Shown: positions 1 through 7,318 of the stretch, piece after piece
Position numbering within the stretch: position 1 is the first letter of the stretch
Layout: each line of letters begins with the position of its first letter
DNA from: Kiritimatiellia bacterium
GTDB lineage: Bacteria; Verrucomicrobiota; Kiritimatiellia; UBA8416; JABMPJ01
Assembly (NCBI GenBank): GCA_016783675.1
Contig: JADHWE010000027.1
Span: forward strand, 1 to 32,957
DNA: 32,957 bases
Direction of reading: 5' to 3'
The notes under the pieces: generated by a model
Told to the model about the DNA's origin: nothing
The model's input: the letters and a program-made list of their open reading frames with translations, nothing else
Database searches by the model: none
Translations under genes and position numbers: made by a program

Positions 1-109
1 CCTGAAGTAGAGGCTCGCAAGCACAGGGTGTTTCTCAATTGTGTGCTGCATGCATGAGAGATTGGCTTGCCCTGAAGTGAGGCGAGCTTGCGAGCCTCTA
101 CTTCAGGGC
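1..109. repeat. Long palindromic repeat abutting tRNA-Glu
   Basis: A perfect 22-bp inverted repeat joins 1-22 and 86-107 (outer sequence CCTGAAGTAGAGGC...). Inside it, 69-109 forms a second hairpin: GCCCTGAAGT (69-78) pairs with ACTTCAGGGC (100-109) and GAGGC (79-83) pairs with GCCTC (94-98), with one unpaired T and a 10-nt loop. The CCTGAAGT motif therefore occurs three times, twice forward and once inverted, like clustered REP/BIME units. The right edge touches the last base of the tRNA. The left edge is cut by the window start, so the element may be longer. No T-run follows on the minus strand, so it is not an obvious terminator. Confidence 0.7.
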
Positions 110-180
110 ACCCCCTAGGGGAATCGAACCCCTCTTTCCGGGATGAGAACCCGATGTCCTAGCCGATAGACGAAGGGGGC
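109..180 (-). tRNA. tRNA-Glu (anticodon CTC)
   Basis: Read on the minus strand the cloverleaf is complete. The acceptor 5' strand is GCCCCCT, the D arm holds CTATCGGCTAGG, the anticodon stem is TCGGG/CCCGG around loop TTCTCAT, and the T arm is AGGGG-TTCGATT-CCCCT. The anticodon is CTC (plus positions 145-147), which reads GAG. The start GCCCCCTTCGTC is typical of bacterial tRNA-Glu. The first acceptor pair is a G-U wobble instead of the usual G-C. The 3' CCA is not encoded: GCCC follows, already inside the palindromic repeat, so CCA would have to be added by nucleotidyltransferase. Confidence 0.93.
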
Positions 181-251
181 ACAGCTAAGAAACAGGCGTG
201 AAATCTACGGAATCGGGGTGGGGAAGTCAACCCCGCATTGTCGCGTACGAT

Positions 252-464
252 TCAGTTGTCGCTGGTGCGTAGGCGCTCGATCAGGACGAAGGCCAGGGCG
301 GCACGCTCGTTGCGCGTCAGGTGTGCCTCGGCATGGGCGAGGACCTCGCCGATCCGCGGGGCACTGACCGGGTCTTCTTCTGCCATGCGCACGGCGTCAG
401 CAAGCTGGTTCTTGTTGATGCAGTAGACGGACTCGCCGCCCAACAGGCCGGTTGGCTCAATCAT
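252..464 (-). CDS. Small unknown protein downstream of IscA-type gene
   Basis: This encodes 70 residues and starts 15 bp after the stop of the IscA-family gene on the same strand. A good Shine-Dalgarno sequence, GGGAG, lies about 9 bases before the ATG, which argues for translation. The protein is soluble, Ala/Glu/Arg-rich and probably helical (for example around AHAEAHLTRNERAALAFVLIERL). It has a single Cys and no signal peptide or membrane segment. I do not recognise the family. Its position suggests cotranscription with the Fe-S carrier, so a link to Fe-S assembly is possible, but this is inferred from context only. Confidence 0.55.
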   Translation of the reverse strand: MIEPTGLLGGESVYCINKNQLADAVRMAEEDPVSAPRIGEVLAHAEAHLTRNERAALAFVLIERLRTSDN

Positions 465-479
465 GATGGATGCTCTCCC

Positions 480-827
480 TTAGCTACAGCCTGTGCCGCA
501 GTCGGCGCCCTGCTTGAAGCTTGCGCCACAACCACAGGAATGTGCGTTGTTAGGGTTGCTGAGCTGGAAGCCGGAACGCACCAGGTCGTTGCTGTAGTCA
601 ATGGATAGACCATTCAGCAAGGGCGCCTCCTCACGGTGCGCCACGATCCGCACCGGCGGCTCATGATAGACGATCTCGTCACCGTCTCGCTGTTCTGTGT
701 CCAGTCCGGCATCATAGGTCATGCCGGAACACCCTCCTGACTTTACTCCGAGGCGGAGAAATGTCGTGTGGTTCAGTCCAAGATCTACCAGGTTGTCGTG
801 TGCTTGCTTTGTTACTTGAATGTTCAA
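480..827 (-). CDS. Fe-S cluster A-type carrier (IscA/ErpA/SufA family)
   Basis: This is a 115-residue protein of the HesB/IscA/ErpA family, which accepts or transfers [2Fe-2S]/[4Fe-4S] clusters during Fe-S protein maturation in the cytoplasm. The three family ligand cysteines are visible: C33 in SGGCSGM and C98/C100 in HSCGCGASF. Length fits the family (about 105-120). Two more cysteines lie in the tail (C110 and C114, ADCGTGC), beyond the usual end. The start is TTG at 827 with GGAG 8 bases upstream; an ATG seven bases further upstream is out of frame. Fe-S enzymes encoded in this window (LipA, PFOR, RnfB, RnfC) would be plausible clients. Sequence alone does not separate IscA, SufA and ErpA. 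Confidence 0.9.
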   Translation of the reverse strand: MNIQVTKQAHDNLVDLGLNHTTFLRLGVKSGGCSGMTYDAGLDTEQRDGDEIVYHEPPVRIVAHREEAPLLNGLSIDYSNDLVRSGFQLSNPNNAHSCGCGASFKQGADCGTGCS

Positions 828-991
828 GGGTCATGCTCCGTTGTTGTTCTGAATCTATGCCTGAAGAGGCTACTATTTCTGCTGTTATGCGGCTAAGTGT
901 TGCTGAATGCGGACAAGACGTCAAGTAAATAGGCCTCCGTAACCCTTATAAGATCGCACGTAACGTTCTGGTGACAAAGCAGTACCATCAG

Positions 992-1018
992 ACACAGAAA
1001 CAGAATACTGTGTATACT
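992..1018 (+). promoter_or_regulatory. Possible promoter/operator upstream of the nucleotidylyltransferase
   Basis: TATACT at 1013-1018 resembles a -10 box. It is overlapped by an inverted repeat, ACACAG (992-997) and CTGTGT (1008-1013), 10 bases apart, which could be an operator. No convincing -35 box is seen. The rest of the 828-1101 gap between the divergent genes shows nothing else I can name. Confidence 0.25.
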
Positions 1019-1101
1019 GGTGAGCCCTATACGTAGTTAAGCTTGCCTTTCTATCGATCATGTGTACGCTCTCCTGTGGAACCAATCAATAGGGTGAGGT
1101 T

Positions 1102-1482
1102 ATGACAGTTCTCAGTTTCGGTACGTTCGACGGTCTGCATCCGGGTCACGTGGAGTTGCTTAAACACGCCAGGGAGCTCGGGGAACGTTTAGTGGTCATC
1201 GGGTCGCGCGACAGCTTCATCAGGGTGGTTAAGAAACGGGAACCACGGATGTCGGAGGGCGCTCGCTTAACCTCTCTGCTTGCGCTTGAGGACGTGGATA
1301 TGGCCCTGCTGGGAGATGAGTGGCCTCCGAATGATCCTTACCGACTGCTGGACCTCTTTGATTTCGATGTGCTGGCCCTGGGCCACGATCAGGTTCCCGA
1401 TGATGAAGCCGTTCGAGCCATTCTGTCGGAGATCGGAAAACCCCACGTGAGGGTCGTTCGTCTGCCGCGCTTCGATCAGTAG
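1102..1482 (+). CDS. Cytidylyltransferase-like nucleotidylyltransferase
   Basis: A 126-residue protein starting with the hallmark nucleotidylyltransferase fold: FGTFDGLHPGH at residues 6-16, with the HxGH motif at 13-16, which binds the nucleotide phosphates. The family includes glycerol-3-phosphate cytidylyltransferase (TagD) and archaeal-type FAD synthetase (RibL); the reaction would be NTP + phosphorylated substrate to NMP-substrate + PPi. The RTxGISTT-type C-terminal motif of TagD is not visible; the chain ends in RLPRFDQ, so the substrate cannot be assigned. The start is ATG with GGTGAGG 4 bases upstream. It stands alone, divergent from the IscA-type gene and convergent with lipA. Confidence 0.8.
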   Translation: MTVLSFGTFDGLHPGHVELLKHARELGERLVVIGSRDSFIRVVKKREPRMSEGARLTSLLALEDVDMALLGDEWPPNDPYRLLDLFDFDVLALGHDQVPDDEAVRAILSEIGKPHVRVVRLPRFDQ

Positions 1483-1528
1483 TAGGTCTCAACGCGAGCC
1501 GTAAAGGCGCTCGTGTCGAGTGGTGTAC

Positions 1529-2437
1529 TCATGAGGTGCCCCGTCGGTCGCGGGCCTGCTTGAGGAAGGCGGCGTACTGGGAGCCGGCATGGTAGGAGGA
1601 GCGAACGAGGGGACCGGACTCGCAGTAGATGAATCCGCGTGACAGCGCCTCTTCCTTGAGCTCCACAAACTCCTCGGGCGTCCAGAATTTCTCGACCGGG
1701 GCATGGGCCTTGGTGGGCTGCAGGTACTGTCCCAGGTTGACGACGTCCACGTCTACGCCACGCAGGTCATGGAGGGCTTCCAGGATTTCCTCCTTGGTTT
1801 CGCCAAGTCCCAGCATCAGGCTCGATTTGGTGGTGGCCTCCGAATCCAGTTCCTTGACGATCCGCAGGTAGCTCAGTGAGCGGTCATGGTCGGAGCGAGA
1901 GCGAATCCGCTGGGTCAACCGTCGCACAGTTTCGATGTTGTGACTGTTGATCGCGGGCAGGCTCTCCGTGACGATACGGATGGAGTCTCGGTCGCCCATG
2001 AGGTCGGATACCAGCACCTCAACGGAGCAGTCAGGCGCCAACTCGCGGATCGCCCTGACCGTATCTGCGACAGCAGTCGCCCCGCCGTCGGAGAGGTCGT
2101 CTCTTGTCACCATGGTGATCACCACATGCTCCAGTTTCATCGTGGCAACGGATTCCGCCACGCGACGCGGTTCATCGGGGTCGGGGGGAGAGGGCAGGCC
2201 TGTCTTGACGGCGCAGAAGCGGCAGCGGCGTGTGCAGGTCTCACCCAGGATCATGAACGTGGCAGTCTTGTGCTTCCCCCAGCACTCATGAATGTTGGGA
2301 CACATCGCCTCTTCGCAGACCGTATGCAGCTTCTGCCCATGCACGAGCTCTCTGATCTCGGAGAATTCCTTGCCGCCCGAAAGCCGTACCCTAAGCCAGT
2401 CGGGTTTACGAAGTGGCTCTGTATCGTTATCTGCCAT
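1529..2437 (-). CDS. lipA: Lipoyl synthase (radical SAM)
   Basis: LipA inserts two sulfurs into octanoyl groups carried on lipoyl domains (E2 subunits, glycine-cleavage H protein). All diagnostic motifs are present. The auxiliary cluster ligands are C41-x4-C46-x5-C52 (CEEAMCPNIHEC), the radical-SAM motif is C68-x3-C72-x2-C75 (CTRRCRFC), and the C-terminal RSSYHA contains the conserved serine that ligates the auxiliary cluster. From ATG 2437 the protein has 302 residues, normal for the family. An upstream in-frame TTG at 2497 would add 20 non-conserved residues, but its purine tract directly abuts the codon; AGGGA 10 bases before 2437 fits better. No lipB or lipoylated protein is in the window. 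It is divergent from prmA. Confidence 0.95.
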   Translation of the reverse strand: MADNDTEPLRKPDWLRVRLSGGKEFSEIRELVHGQKLHTVCEEAMCPNIHECWGKHKTATFMILGETCTRRCRFCAVKTGLPSPPDPDEPRRVAESVATMKLEHVVITMVTRDDLSDGGATAVADTVRAIRELAPDCSVEVLVSDLMGDRDSIRIVTESLPAINSHNIETVRRLTQRIRSRSDHDRSLSYLRIVKELDSEATTKSSLMLGLGETKEEILEALHDLRGVDVDVVNLGQYLQPTKAHAPVEKFWTPEEFVELKEEALSRGFIYCESGPLVRSSYHAGSQYAAFLKQARDRRGTS

Positions 2438-2510
2438 GGCGCTGTATTCCCTGTTGGGCGAAACCTGATAGTACCACGGCTCTTCAAAGGGACTCAATCC
2501 CTATGCGGGA

Positions 2511-2538
2511 TTGGTTTTTGGCTGGGAACAGGTATGAT
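2511..2538 (+). promoter_or_regulatory. Candidate sigma70 promoter for prmA
   Basis: TTGGTT (2511-2516) and TATGAT (2533-2538) are 16 bp apart. The predicted start of transcription falls at or next to the prmA ATG (2545), so the transcript would be leaderless or nearly so. Confidence 0.35.
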
Positions 2539-2544
2539 GAGAGC

Positions 2545-3438
2545 ATGTTTGTTCTCCGGGTTGAGTGCAGTCGCGTGACGGCCGTGGCGGTTGAGGTGTC
2601 TTTGGACGCCATGGGTGCTGTGGTGACGCGGTGGGATGAGGCGGACGAGGATCTCGTTCGCTTTGAGGAGTATTTCTGCGACTCGGCGACGGCTAAGGCG
2701 CGAGCCGGGCAGATGGAATGGGTGCTGGAGCAGTGGTCGGCTGATGAGCGCTGTGCGATCGGGGTGACGGAACTGCTCGATCGGGACTGGCAGGAGGCGT
2801 GGAAGGCTACCATTCACGCGGCGCGCGTGTCCGAGCGGATAGTCGTTAAACCTTCATGGGAAGGGTGGAACGCCCAGCCCGGTGACTGTGTAATGGAGAT
2901 CGATCCCGGGATGAGCTTCGGAACAGGTCTACACTTCACGACGCAGAGTTGTCTGCGGTTCATAGACCGGGTTCTGGGGGAGGCTTTGCGGCGTGAGGGC
3001 ACGCTGCCTCCAGTCGGTGTGGAGAGGTTCTGCGATCTGGGCTGCGGTTCGGGCATCCTGTCGATCGCGGCCGTGAAGTTGGGCGTGAAGAAGGCGGCGG
3101 CGTATGACATCGAGGCCGACGCGGTGCGCATTGCCATCGAGAACTGCACGCGTAACGGGGTGGGGGATGCGGTCGTGGTCCGGGCTGCGGCCCTGGCCGA
3201 TATGGGTGACATCGGGACGTTCCCGCTCGTGGCCGCTAACATCTTGGCGCACGTGTTGCGGGACGAAATCGATATGATTACAGGCGCGGTAGCGCCCGGC
3301 GGATACCTGATGCTTGCAGGAACCACGGAGCGTGATTTTTCAGGCATCTCGACGCCCTACCTGGAGCGAGGCTTCACGCTTCTCGCCGACGAGGGCGATG
3401 GCGAATGGCGTAGCGGGTTGTTCCGGCTAGCGAAGTAG
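2545..3438 (+). CDS. prmA: Ribosomal protein L11 methyltransferase (PrmA)
   Basis: This 297-residue SAM-dependent methyltransferase resembles PrmA, which methylates lysines and the N-terminal amine of ribosomal protein L11. Seen features: an N-terminal substrate-recognition domain (about 1-95), the segment DPGMSFGTGLHFTT typical of PrmA, motif I CDLGCGSGILSIAA near residue 163, and the VAANILAHVL motif (PrmA N-I-L type catalytic loop). The start at 2545 is chosen because homology begins there; longer in-frame extension upstream would overlap lipA's start region and has no family similarity. No strong Shine-Dalgarno sequence is present. Its 3' end overlaps the stop of the convergent gene by 12 bp. 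Confidence 0.9.
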   Translation: MFVLRVECSRVTAVAVEVSLDAMGAVVTRWDEADEDLVRFEEYFCDSATAKARAGQMEWVLEQWSADERCAIGVTELLDRDWQEAWKATIHAARVSERIVVKPSWEGWNAQPGDCVMEIDPGMSFGTGLHFTTQSCLRFIDRVLGEALRREGTLPPVGVERFCDLGCGSGILSIAAVKLGVKKAAAYDIEADAVRIAIENCTRNGVGDAVVVRAAALADMGDIGTFPLVAANILAHVLRDEIDMITGAVAPGGYLMLAGTTERDFSGISTPYLERGFTLLADEGDGEWRSGLFRLAK

Positions 3439-5010
3439 CAGCGAGTCATGCGCTTCCGGAAGGCTCTCGAGTACCTCCGTGGCCTGCTGGTGCGGCGCCG
3501 ATCCGTCGGGGCTGTCGCTGATGGCGTGTTCGCAGTGTTTGCGGGCACGGGTGTAAGCGGCTAGTGCCTGCTCGGGTTGCCCCATTTCGGTGTAGATATC
3601 TCCAATCCTTCCCTCGTTGAGGCCAAGCACAACGCCAAGGTGTGCCGAGTCGCCGCTTGCGGGATCCGAGAGGGCGCCTCCCTGGTTTTGAACTATCCTC
3701 ATATGCTGCCTGAAGCCGGCAATGGCGTCAGCGTAGCGCTCCTCCTGCACGGCAGCGTGGGCCTCCAGCTTGTTGTAGATCATGGCATGCCACTCCTCGC
3801 TCTGTCCGGGCACCCCGCGCTCGAGCAGCGCCTGCGCTTGCTTGTAGTTGCCGTCAAGGAAGCAATCATCAAGACAGAGGAGGGCGAACGTTTGGCGGTC
3901 GTTCTCGCGCAGGCCTTCACAGGTGTGGACTGCGTTGACGAGGCTGCTGCATATGGATTGCTGAACAGGGGTGCCGCTCTGGCGTATCTCGTAATAGGAG
4001 CTGCGCAAGGCGCCGAGCGGGACCGACGGGGTGATGTGCGCCGAGACGACGCTGGTGAAGCGATGGAGGAATTCGTTGTAGTCGCTGAGGCGTCCTGCAT
4101 CGGCCAGCCACCAGGCCGCCACGGCATCGCGAGCTGACTCGGACAGACCGGTGACACCGAGTGCGGAGTGGGCGAACCGGTTGATGTCATCGACAGAACG
4201 GCCGGTGGCCGCGAGGCGCTTGGCAATGAGCAGGAGGATTGCTTTCTGTTCGGCCGGCGGGAACAGAGCCGCCTCACGCTGGACCATGGCCGCAGCCTCG
4301 TCGGTCCGGTCCTGGCTGACCAGCATGCGCATCTGCTGCCCGACCACGAAGGGCTGCAGGGCCGGCGCCCGGTAGCGGAAGCCGGCAAGGGCGGCAATGA
4401 TGGCCTCGAATGAATCGGCTCCGTTCGCATCGATCGCGGCAAGGCAGACCGGGCGCATGATGCGGCAGATGTCCGCAGGGAGGACGTGCTCCACCAGCAG
4501 GGGAACGTAGGATGCAACCAGGTCCAGGCGTTTCATGCCGACCAAGGCGGTGAAGAGATGACCGTAGACAGTCGCCGCCTGTGATGGCGATAGGGGTTCT
4601 CGAAGGAGTGTGTCGGCCCACGCGCGGGCAGCGGTGTAATCAGCCGAGCGAAGGAGAGTGCCCATGATGGGGTCGAATGGGTCAACAGGGGCCTCAATGT
4701 CGCCGCGCAAAGCGGAGAGGTAGAGTGACTGGGCTCGGGTGATATCGCCATCAGCCAGGCAGGCAATCAGGGTCTCGTGGAACGGATTCTGAGAGGGGTA
4801 GGCGAGAAGGGAGGAGGAACAGGGCGCCTCGGGACCGGGTCGGGACGTCGCGGCCGCGGGCGCTGATGCGATCCGGTCCCGGGGAGAGCGCCTGGCTGGC
4901 TCCTGCGTCACGGTAGCGGGTGCGGGGCTTTCCTTGCGACAGCCTTTCGCCGCCGCGAGAAAGATGATCGCGGGTAGGACGATGGTCGTGATGCTTCTCT
5001 GCCTGTACAC
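3427..5010 (-). CDS. Putative exported/lipoprotein TPR-like helical repeat protein
   Basis: The protein has 527 residues when started at GTG 5010. The N-terminus looks like a signal peptide: RQR, then a hydrophobic run ITTIVLPAIIFLAAA, then KGC, a lipobox-like cysteine (imperfect, with Lys at -2). A Pro/Ala/Arg/Ser-rich linker follows to about residue 65. The rest is Ala/Leu-rich helical sequence with tetratricopeptide-like units, clearest near the C-terminus (EGRIGDIYTEMGQPEQALAAYTRARKHCEHA). Such proteins usually scaffold complexes at the envelope; the partner is unknown. The open frame extends to 5223, but a terminator for pckG (5131-5158) lies inside that extension, so a start below 5131 is required. 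No Shine-Dalgarno sequence is evident, so the start is uncertain. Confidence 0.65.
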   Translation of the reverse strand: MYRQRSITTIVLPAIIFLAAAKGCRKESPAPATVTQEPARRSPRDRIASAPAAATSRPGPEAPCSSSLLAYPSQNPFHETLIACLADGDITRAQSLYLSALRGDIEAPVDPFDPIMGTLLRSADYTAARAWADTLLREPLSPSQAATVYGHLFTALVGMKRLDLVASYVPLLVEHVLPADICRIMRPVCLAAIDANGADSFEAIIAALAGFRYRAPALQPFVVGQQMRMLVSQDRTDEAAAMVQREAALFPPAEQKAILLLIAKRLAATGRSVDDINRFAHSALGVTGLSESARDAVAAWWLADAGRLSDYNEFLHRFTSVVSAHITPSVPLGALRSSYYEIRQSGTPVQQSICSSLVNAVHTCEGLRENDRQTFALLCLDDCFLDGNYKQAQALLERGVPGQSEEWHAMIYNKLEAHAAVQEERYADAIAGFRQHMRIVQNQGGALSDPASGDSAHLGVVLGLNEGRIGDIYTEMGQPEQALAAYTRARKHCEHAISDSPDGSAPHQQATEVLESLPEAHDSLLLR

Positions 5011-5130
5011 AGGGGTTTTGTAGGAAAAGGAAGGAAGTGAAGCAATACTTTCTCGCGCGTGTCGTAAGTCGCTGTTGGTTCCCACGCAGGGAGAGATGCG
5101 GTCGGCGTCACTGGCTATACAGGAAAGAAC

Positions 5131-5158
5131 GAGGGCGGCCCTGTGTAGAGCCGCCCTC
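5131..5158 (-). terminator. Rho-independent terminator of pckG
   Basis: GAGGGCGGC (5131-5139) and GCCGCCCTC (5150-5158) form a perfect 9-bp GC-rich stem with a 10-nt loop. On the minus strand it is followed by GTTCTTTCCTG, a short T-rich tract. It lies about 100 bp after the pckG stop. Confidence 0.65.
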
Positions 5159-5187
5159 GGTTGGGTCGTGTTCATCCGTCTAGCATC

Positions 5188-5244
5188 GGGTGTAGGGCGC
5201 CACCCGTGTGGCGCTGACCGCACACGATGCGGTCCTACACACCC
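5188..5244. repeat. Palindromic element with three-way-junction folding
   Basis: The outer arms GTGTAGG (5190-5196) and CCTACAC (5234-5240) enclose two perfect hairpins: GCGCCAC/GTGGCGC (5197-5203 with 5208-5214, 4-nt loop) and ACCGCA/TGCGGT (5217-5222 with 5228-5233, 5-nt loop). Only TG (5215-5216) separates them, so nearly every base is paired. It begins 13 bp after the pckG stop, between that gene and its terminator. It is unrelated in sequence to the repeats at 1-109 and 14504-15606. Confidence 0.65.
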
Positions 5245-5256
5245 GCCGGTGCCCGG

Positions 5257-7128
5257 TTAGAGGTCGAACGGGCTGATGTAGTCGCCCTTCGCGGCCTTCA
5301 AGGCATCGAGGCGCTGGCGTTCACCCGCCATCTCATCCTTCCACGCTTGCGGCGTGTCGTCAATGGTGGCATAGATTTCCGCCATGCGATCATGCTTCGC
5401 GAGCAGTTCAGGGATACGGACCGTGAACTGGTCGATGTAATCCTGCTCCGTGTAGTCCTCGCCACGCACGTCCTTGAAGAGACGCTTGAGGTCTTCGTAC
5501 TTCGGAATCATGCCGCAGCCGGCATCAAGGGCCTCGGCTTCGCCATGAATGCGGAGTTCCATCCACCTGATCCAGACGGCCTTGTCCAGTTTACCGTTGA
5601 GGAACTGTCCGTCCTTCTTGATGAAGTAGTTGGTCCCGAAAACGTTGGGACGCTTGATATCCTTCGCGAAGTTGAGGTTGTTCTCAATGTAGCGGCCGAC
5701 GCTCATGGAGAGGAAGTCCATGTTGGACATCACGTTCCAGGTCCGTACACCTTCCTGGCCAATCGTGGCCGAGGTGGTCTCGGATTCGAGCGTGGCGCCC
5801 ATCGTGCAGATGCCGTGCTCCCAGCTATAGGCTTCGCGCACCGGCACGTTCGTGTCGCTGTCGCGGCCGCCATAGATGATGCCGCCGATCGGAAGCCCTT
5901 CAGGGTTATCCCAATCCGGGTCCGCATTCTCGAGGTCGCTCATCTGGACGGTGTAGCGGGCGTTCTTGTGGCTGCAGGTGGAGACGCGGCCATCCGGGCC
6001 TTCCATACCTTCGGTCCACTGGCCGCAGTAGTTCTCGCCTTCGCTGGGGACGTCCCCGGTCATGCCGAGCCAGTAGGGCTTGCCGTCCTTGACCAGCACG
6101 TTGCCAAACACCACCTCGCCGGGCTTGTTGAGCACGTCCCAGATGACCGGGTCGTCGTCCTTGTTGACGTCGGTGATGATGCCGAAGATGCCGTTCTCGA
6201 CATTGGCAGCGCGGAACTCGCCATCGATGACGCGGAAGTATGCCAAGTCGTCACCCACGATGTTCTCACCGGGGATCATGGCCGTGGCCGTTTTGCCGCA
6301 GGCGCTCGGGAAGGCGCCGGCGAGATAGGTCTTGCGACCGTTGGGGCCGTTGCTCCCCATGATGAACATGTGCTCGGCCAGCCACCCCTCACGGTCGGCC
6401 TTGCGAATGGCCAGGCGCAGGGAGAGCTTCTTCAGTCCGACGGTGTTACCGGCGTACTGCGTGTTGACGCTGAGCGTGGTGTTCTGCGTGTAATCCATGT
6501 ACACGCGGTTCAGCTCGTAGTTCTTCGACGTGTTACGGTCGTCGACTTCGCCCGTGGCGTGACGGTACTTGAAGAACTCGAAGTTCTCGTGCCCGGCGCT
6601 CTGGCGCTTGAATTCCTCGTAGCCGCGGCGGTAGAGCAGGTCTTCGCTGTGGCAGACGTAGGCGGAGTCTGTGATCTGAAGGCACGGAATCGCGAAGATG
6701 GAGTTCGTCGAGCCGAGGCAGAAGAAACGCACCAGCATCTTGCGACCCTTGTAGGCGCCACGCTGGAGATTCTCCATTTCTGTGATGCCCTCGTCACGCG
6801 ACATCTGGTTGAGCTTTTTGTCGAGATCCACGCCCTCGGGGACGAGATACTTGGTCACATCCTTCTTGCGGGCCTGGTCGAAATAGCCGTCCCAATGGAC
6901 CGTATGGCCCTCGGTGTTCAGCGATATCTCTTCCTTCTGGTCGATCGCGAGCTGGCGGATGTAGGCTACATCCTCGTCCGAATCGTCGCCGACCCATACC
7001 GACTCCGGCTCACACAGTTCGATCGCGTGTGCGATGAACGCGTCCACGTCGTTGTTGTTGATAGCGGCGAGTTTCTGAAAACTCTCGTCACTCATCTTGC
7101 TTTGCAGCAGTGCCTTCACGTCACTCAT
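5257..7128 (-). CDS. pckG: Phosphoenolpyruvate carboxykinase (GTP)
   Basis: This cytosolic enzyme interconverts oxaloacetate + GTP and phosphoenolpyruvate + GDP + CO2, either gluconeogenic or, in anaerobes, CO2-fixing toward succinate. The protein has 623 residues, normal for the GTP class. Visible motifs are the P-loop FPSACGKT with K279/T280 and the hyperreactive-type cysteine C277, the metal-binding VGDDLAYF (about 291-298), the substrate loop YAGNTVGLKKLSLRLA, and the guanine-binding region NVFGTNYFI. ATG 7128 is preferred over an ATG five codons upstream because GGGGAG sits 8 bases before it. It is followed by a palindromic element and a terminator, so it appears monocistronic. Combined with PFOR and Rnf it fits fermentative metabolism. 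Confidence 0.96.
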   Translation of the reverse strand: MSDVKALLQSKMSDESFQKLAAINNNDVDAFIAHAIELCEPESVWVGDDSDEDVAYIRQLAIDQKEEISLNTEGHTVHWDGYFDQARKKDVTKYLVPEGVDLDKKLNQMSRDEGITEMENLQRGAYKGRKMLVRFFCLGSTNSIFAIPCLQITDSAYVCHSEDLLYRRGYEEFKRQSAGHENFEFFKYRHATGEVDDRNTSKNYELNRVYMDYTQNTTLSVNTQYAGNTVGLKKLSLRLAIRKADREGWLAEHMFIMGSNGPNGRKTYLAGAFPSACGKTATAMIPGENIVGDDLAYFRVIDGEFRAANVENGIFGIITDVNKDDDPVIWDVLNKPGEVVFGNVLVKDGKPYWLGMTGDVPSEGENYCGQWTEGMEGPDGRVSTCSHKNARYTVQMSDLENADPDWDNPEGLPIGGIIYGGRDSDTNVPVREAYSWEHGICTMGATLESETTSATIGQEGVRTWNVMSNMDFLSMSVGRYIENNLNFAKDIKRPNVFGTNYFIKKDGQFLNGKLDKAVWIRWMELRIHGEAEALDAGCGMIPKYEDLKRLFKDVRGEDYTEQDYIDQFTVRIPELLAKHDRMAEIYATIDDTPQAWKDEMAGERQRLDALKAAKGDYISPFDL

Positions 7129-7264
7129 TATTGGGCTCCCCATGGTGCTTTCGGTTGTTACAAGAAAGGCGGGGCGCCGACAACAGGCTCGACGCTCCGC
7201 ACAAGCGCGGAATTAAGCCATATCCGCCTGCTTTGTGCAAGCCTGAAAGATTCACCTTTTTTGT

Positions 7265-7292
7265 TTGATTGCCGATAGGTGGAAAGTATGCT
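7265..7292 (+). promoter_or_regulatory. Candidate promoter for the small beta-barrel gene
   Basis: TTGATT (7265-7270) and TATGCT (7287-7292) are 16 bp apart, 27 bp before the predicted ATG at 7319. Match to consensus is moderate. Confidence 0.35.
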
Positions 7293-7318
7293 GGGAGGAG
7301 CAAGCAGGAAGGTCAGAC

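Noticed and set aside
69-109. Hairpin after tRNA-Glu as a terminator
   Set aside because: No T-run follows on the minus strand and the motif is repeated like a REP, so it is listed as a repeat.
712-924. 70-residue minus-strand frame overlapping the IscA-type gene start
   Set aside because: Its ATG-ACC-CTT segment is out of frame with the clear IscA homologue and the product is low-complexity Ser/Arg sequence.
5227-7278. 683-residue plus-strand open frame opposite pckG
   Set aside because: Antisense to a well-conserved gene; its Val/His/Asp-rich composition is the usual shadow of a high-GC coding strand.
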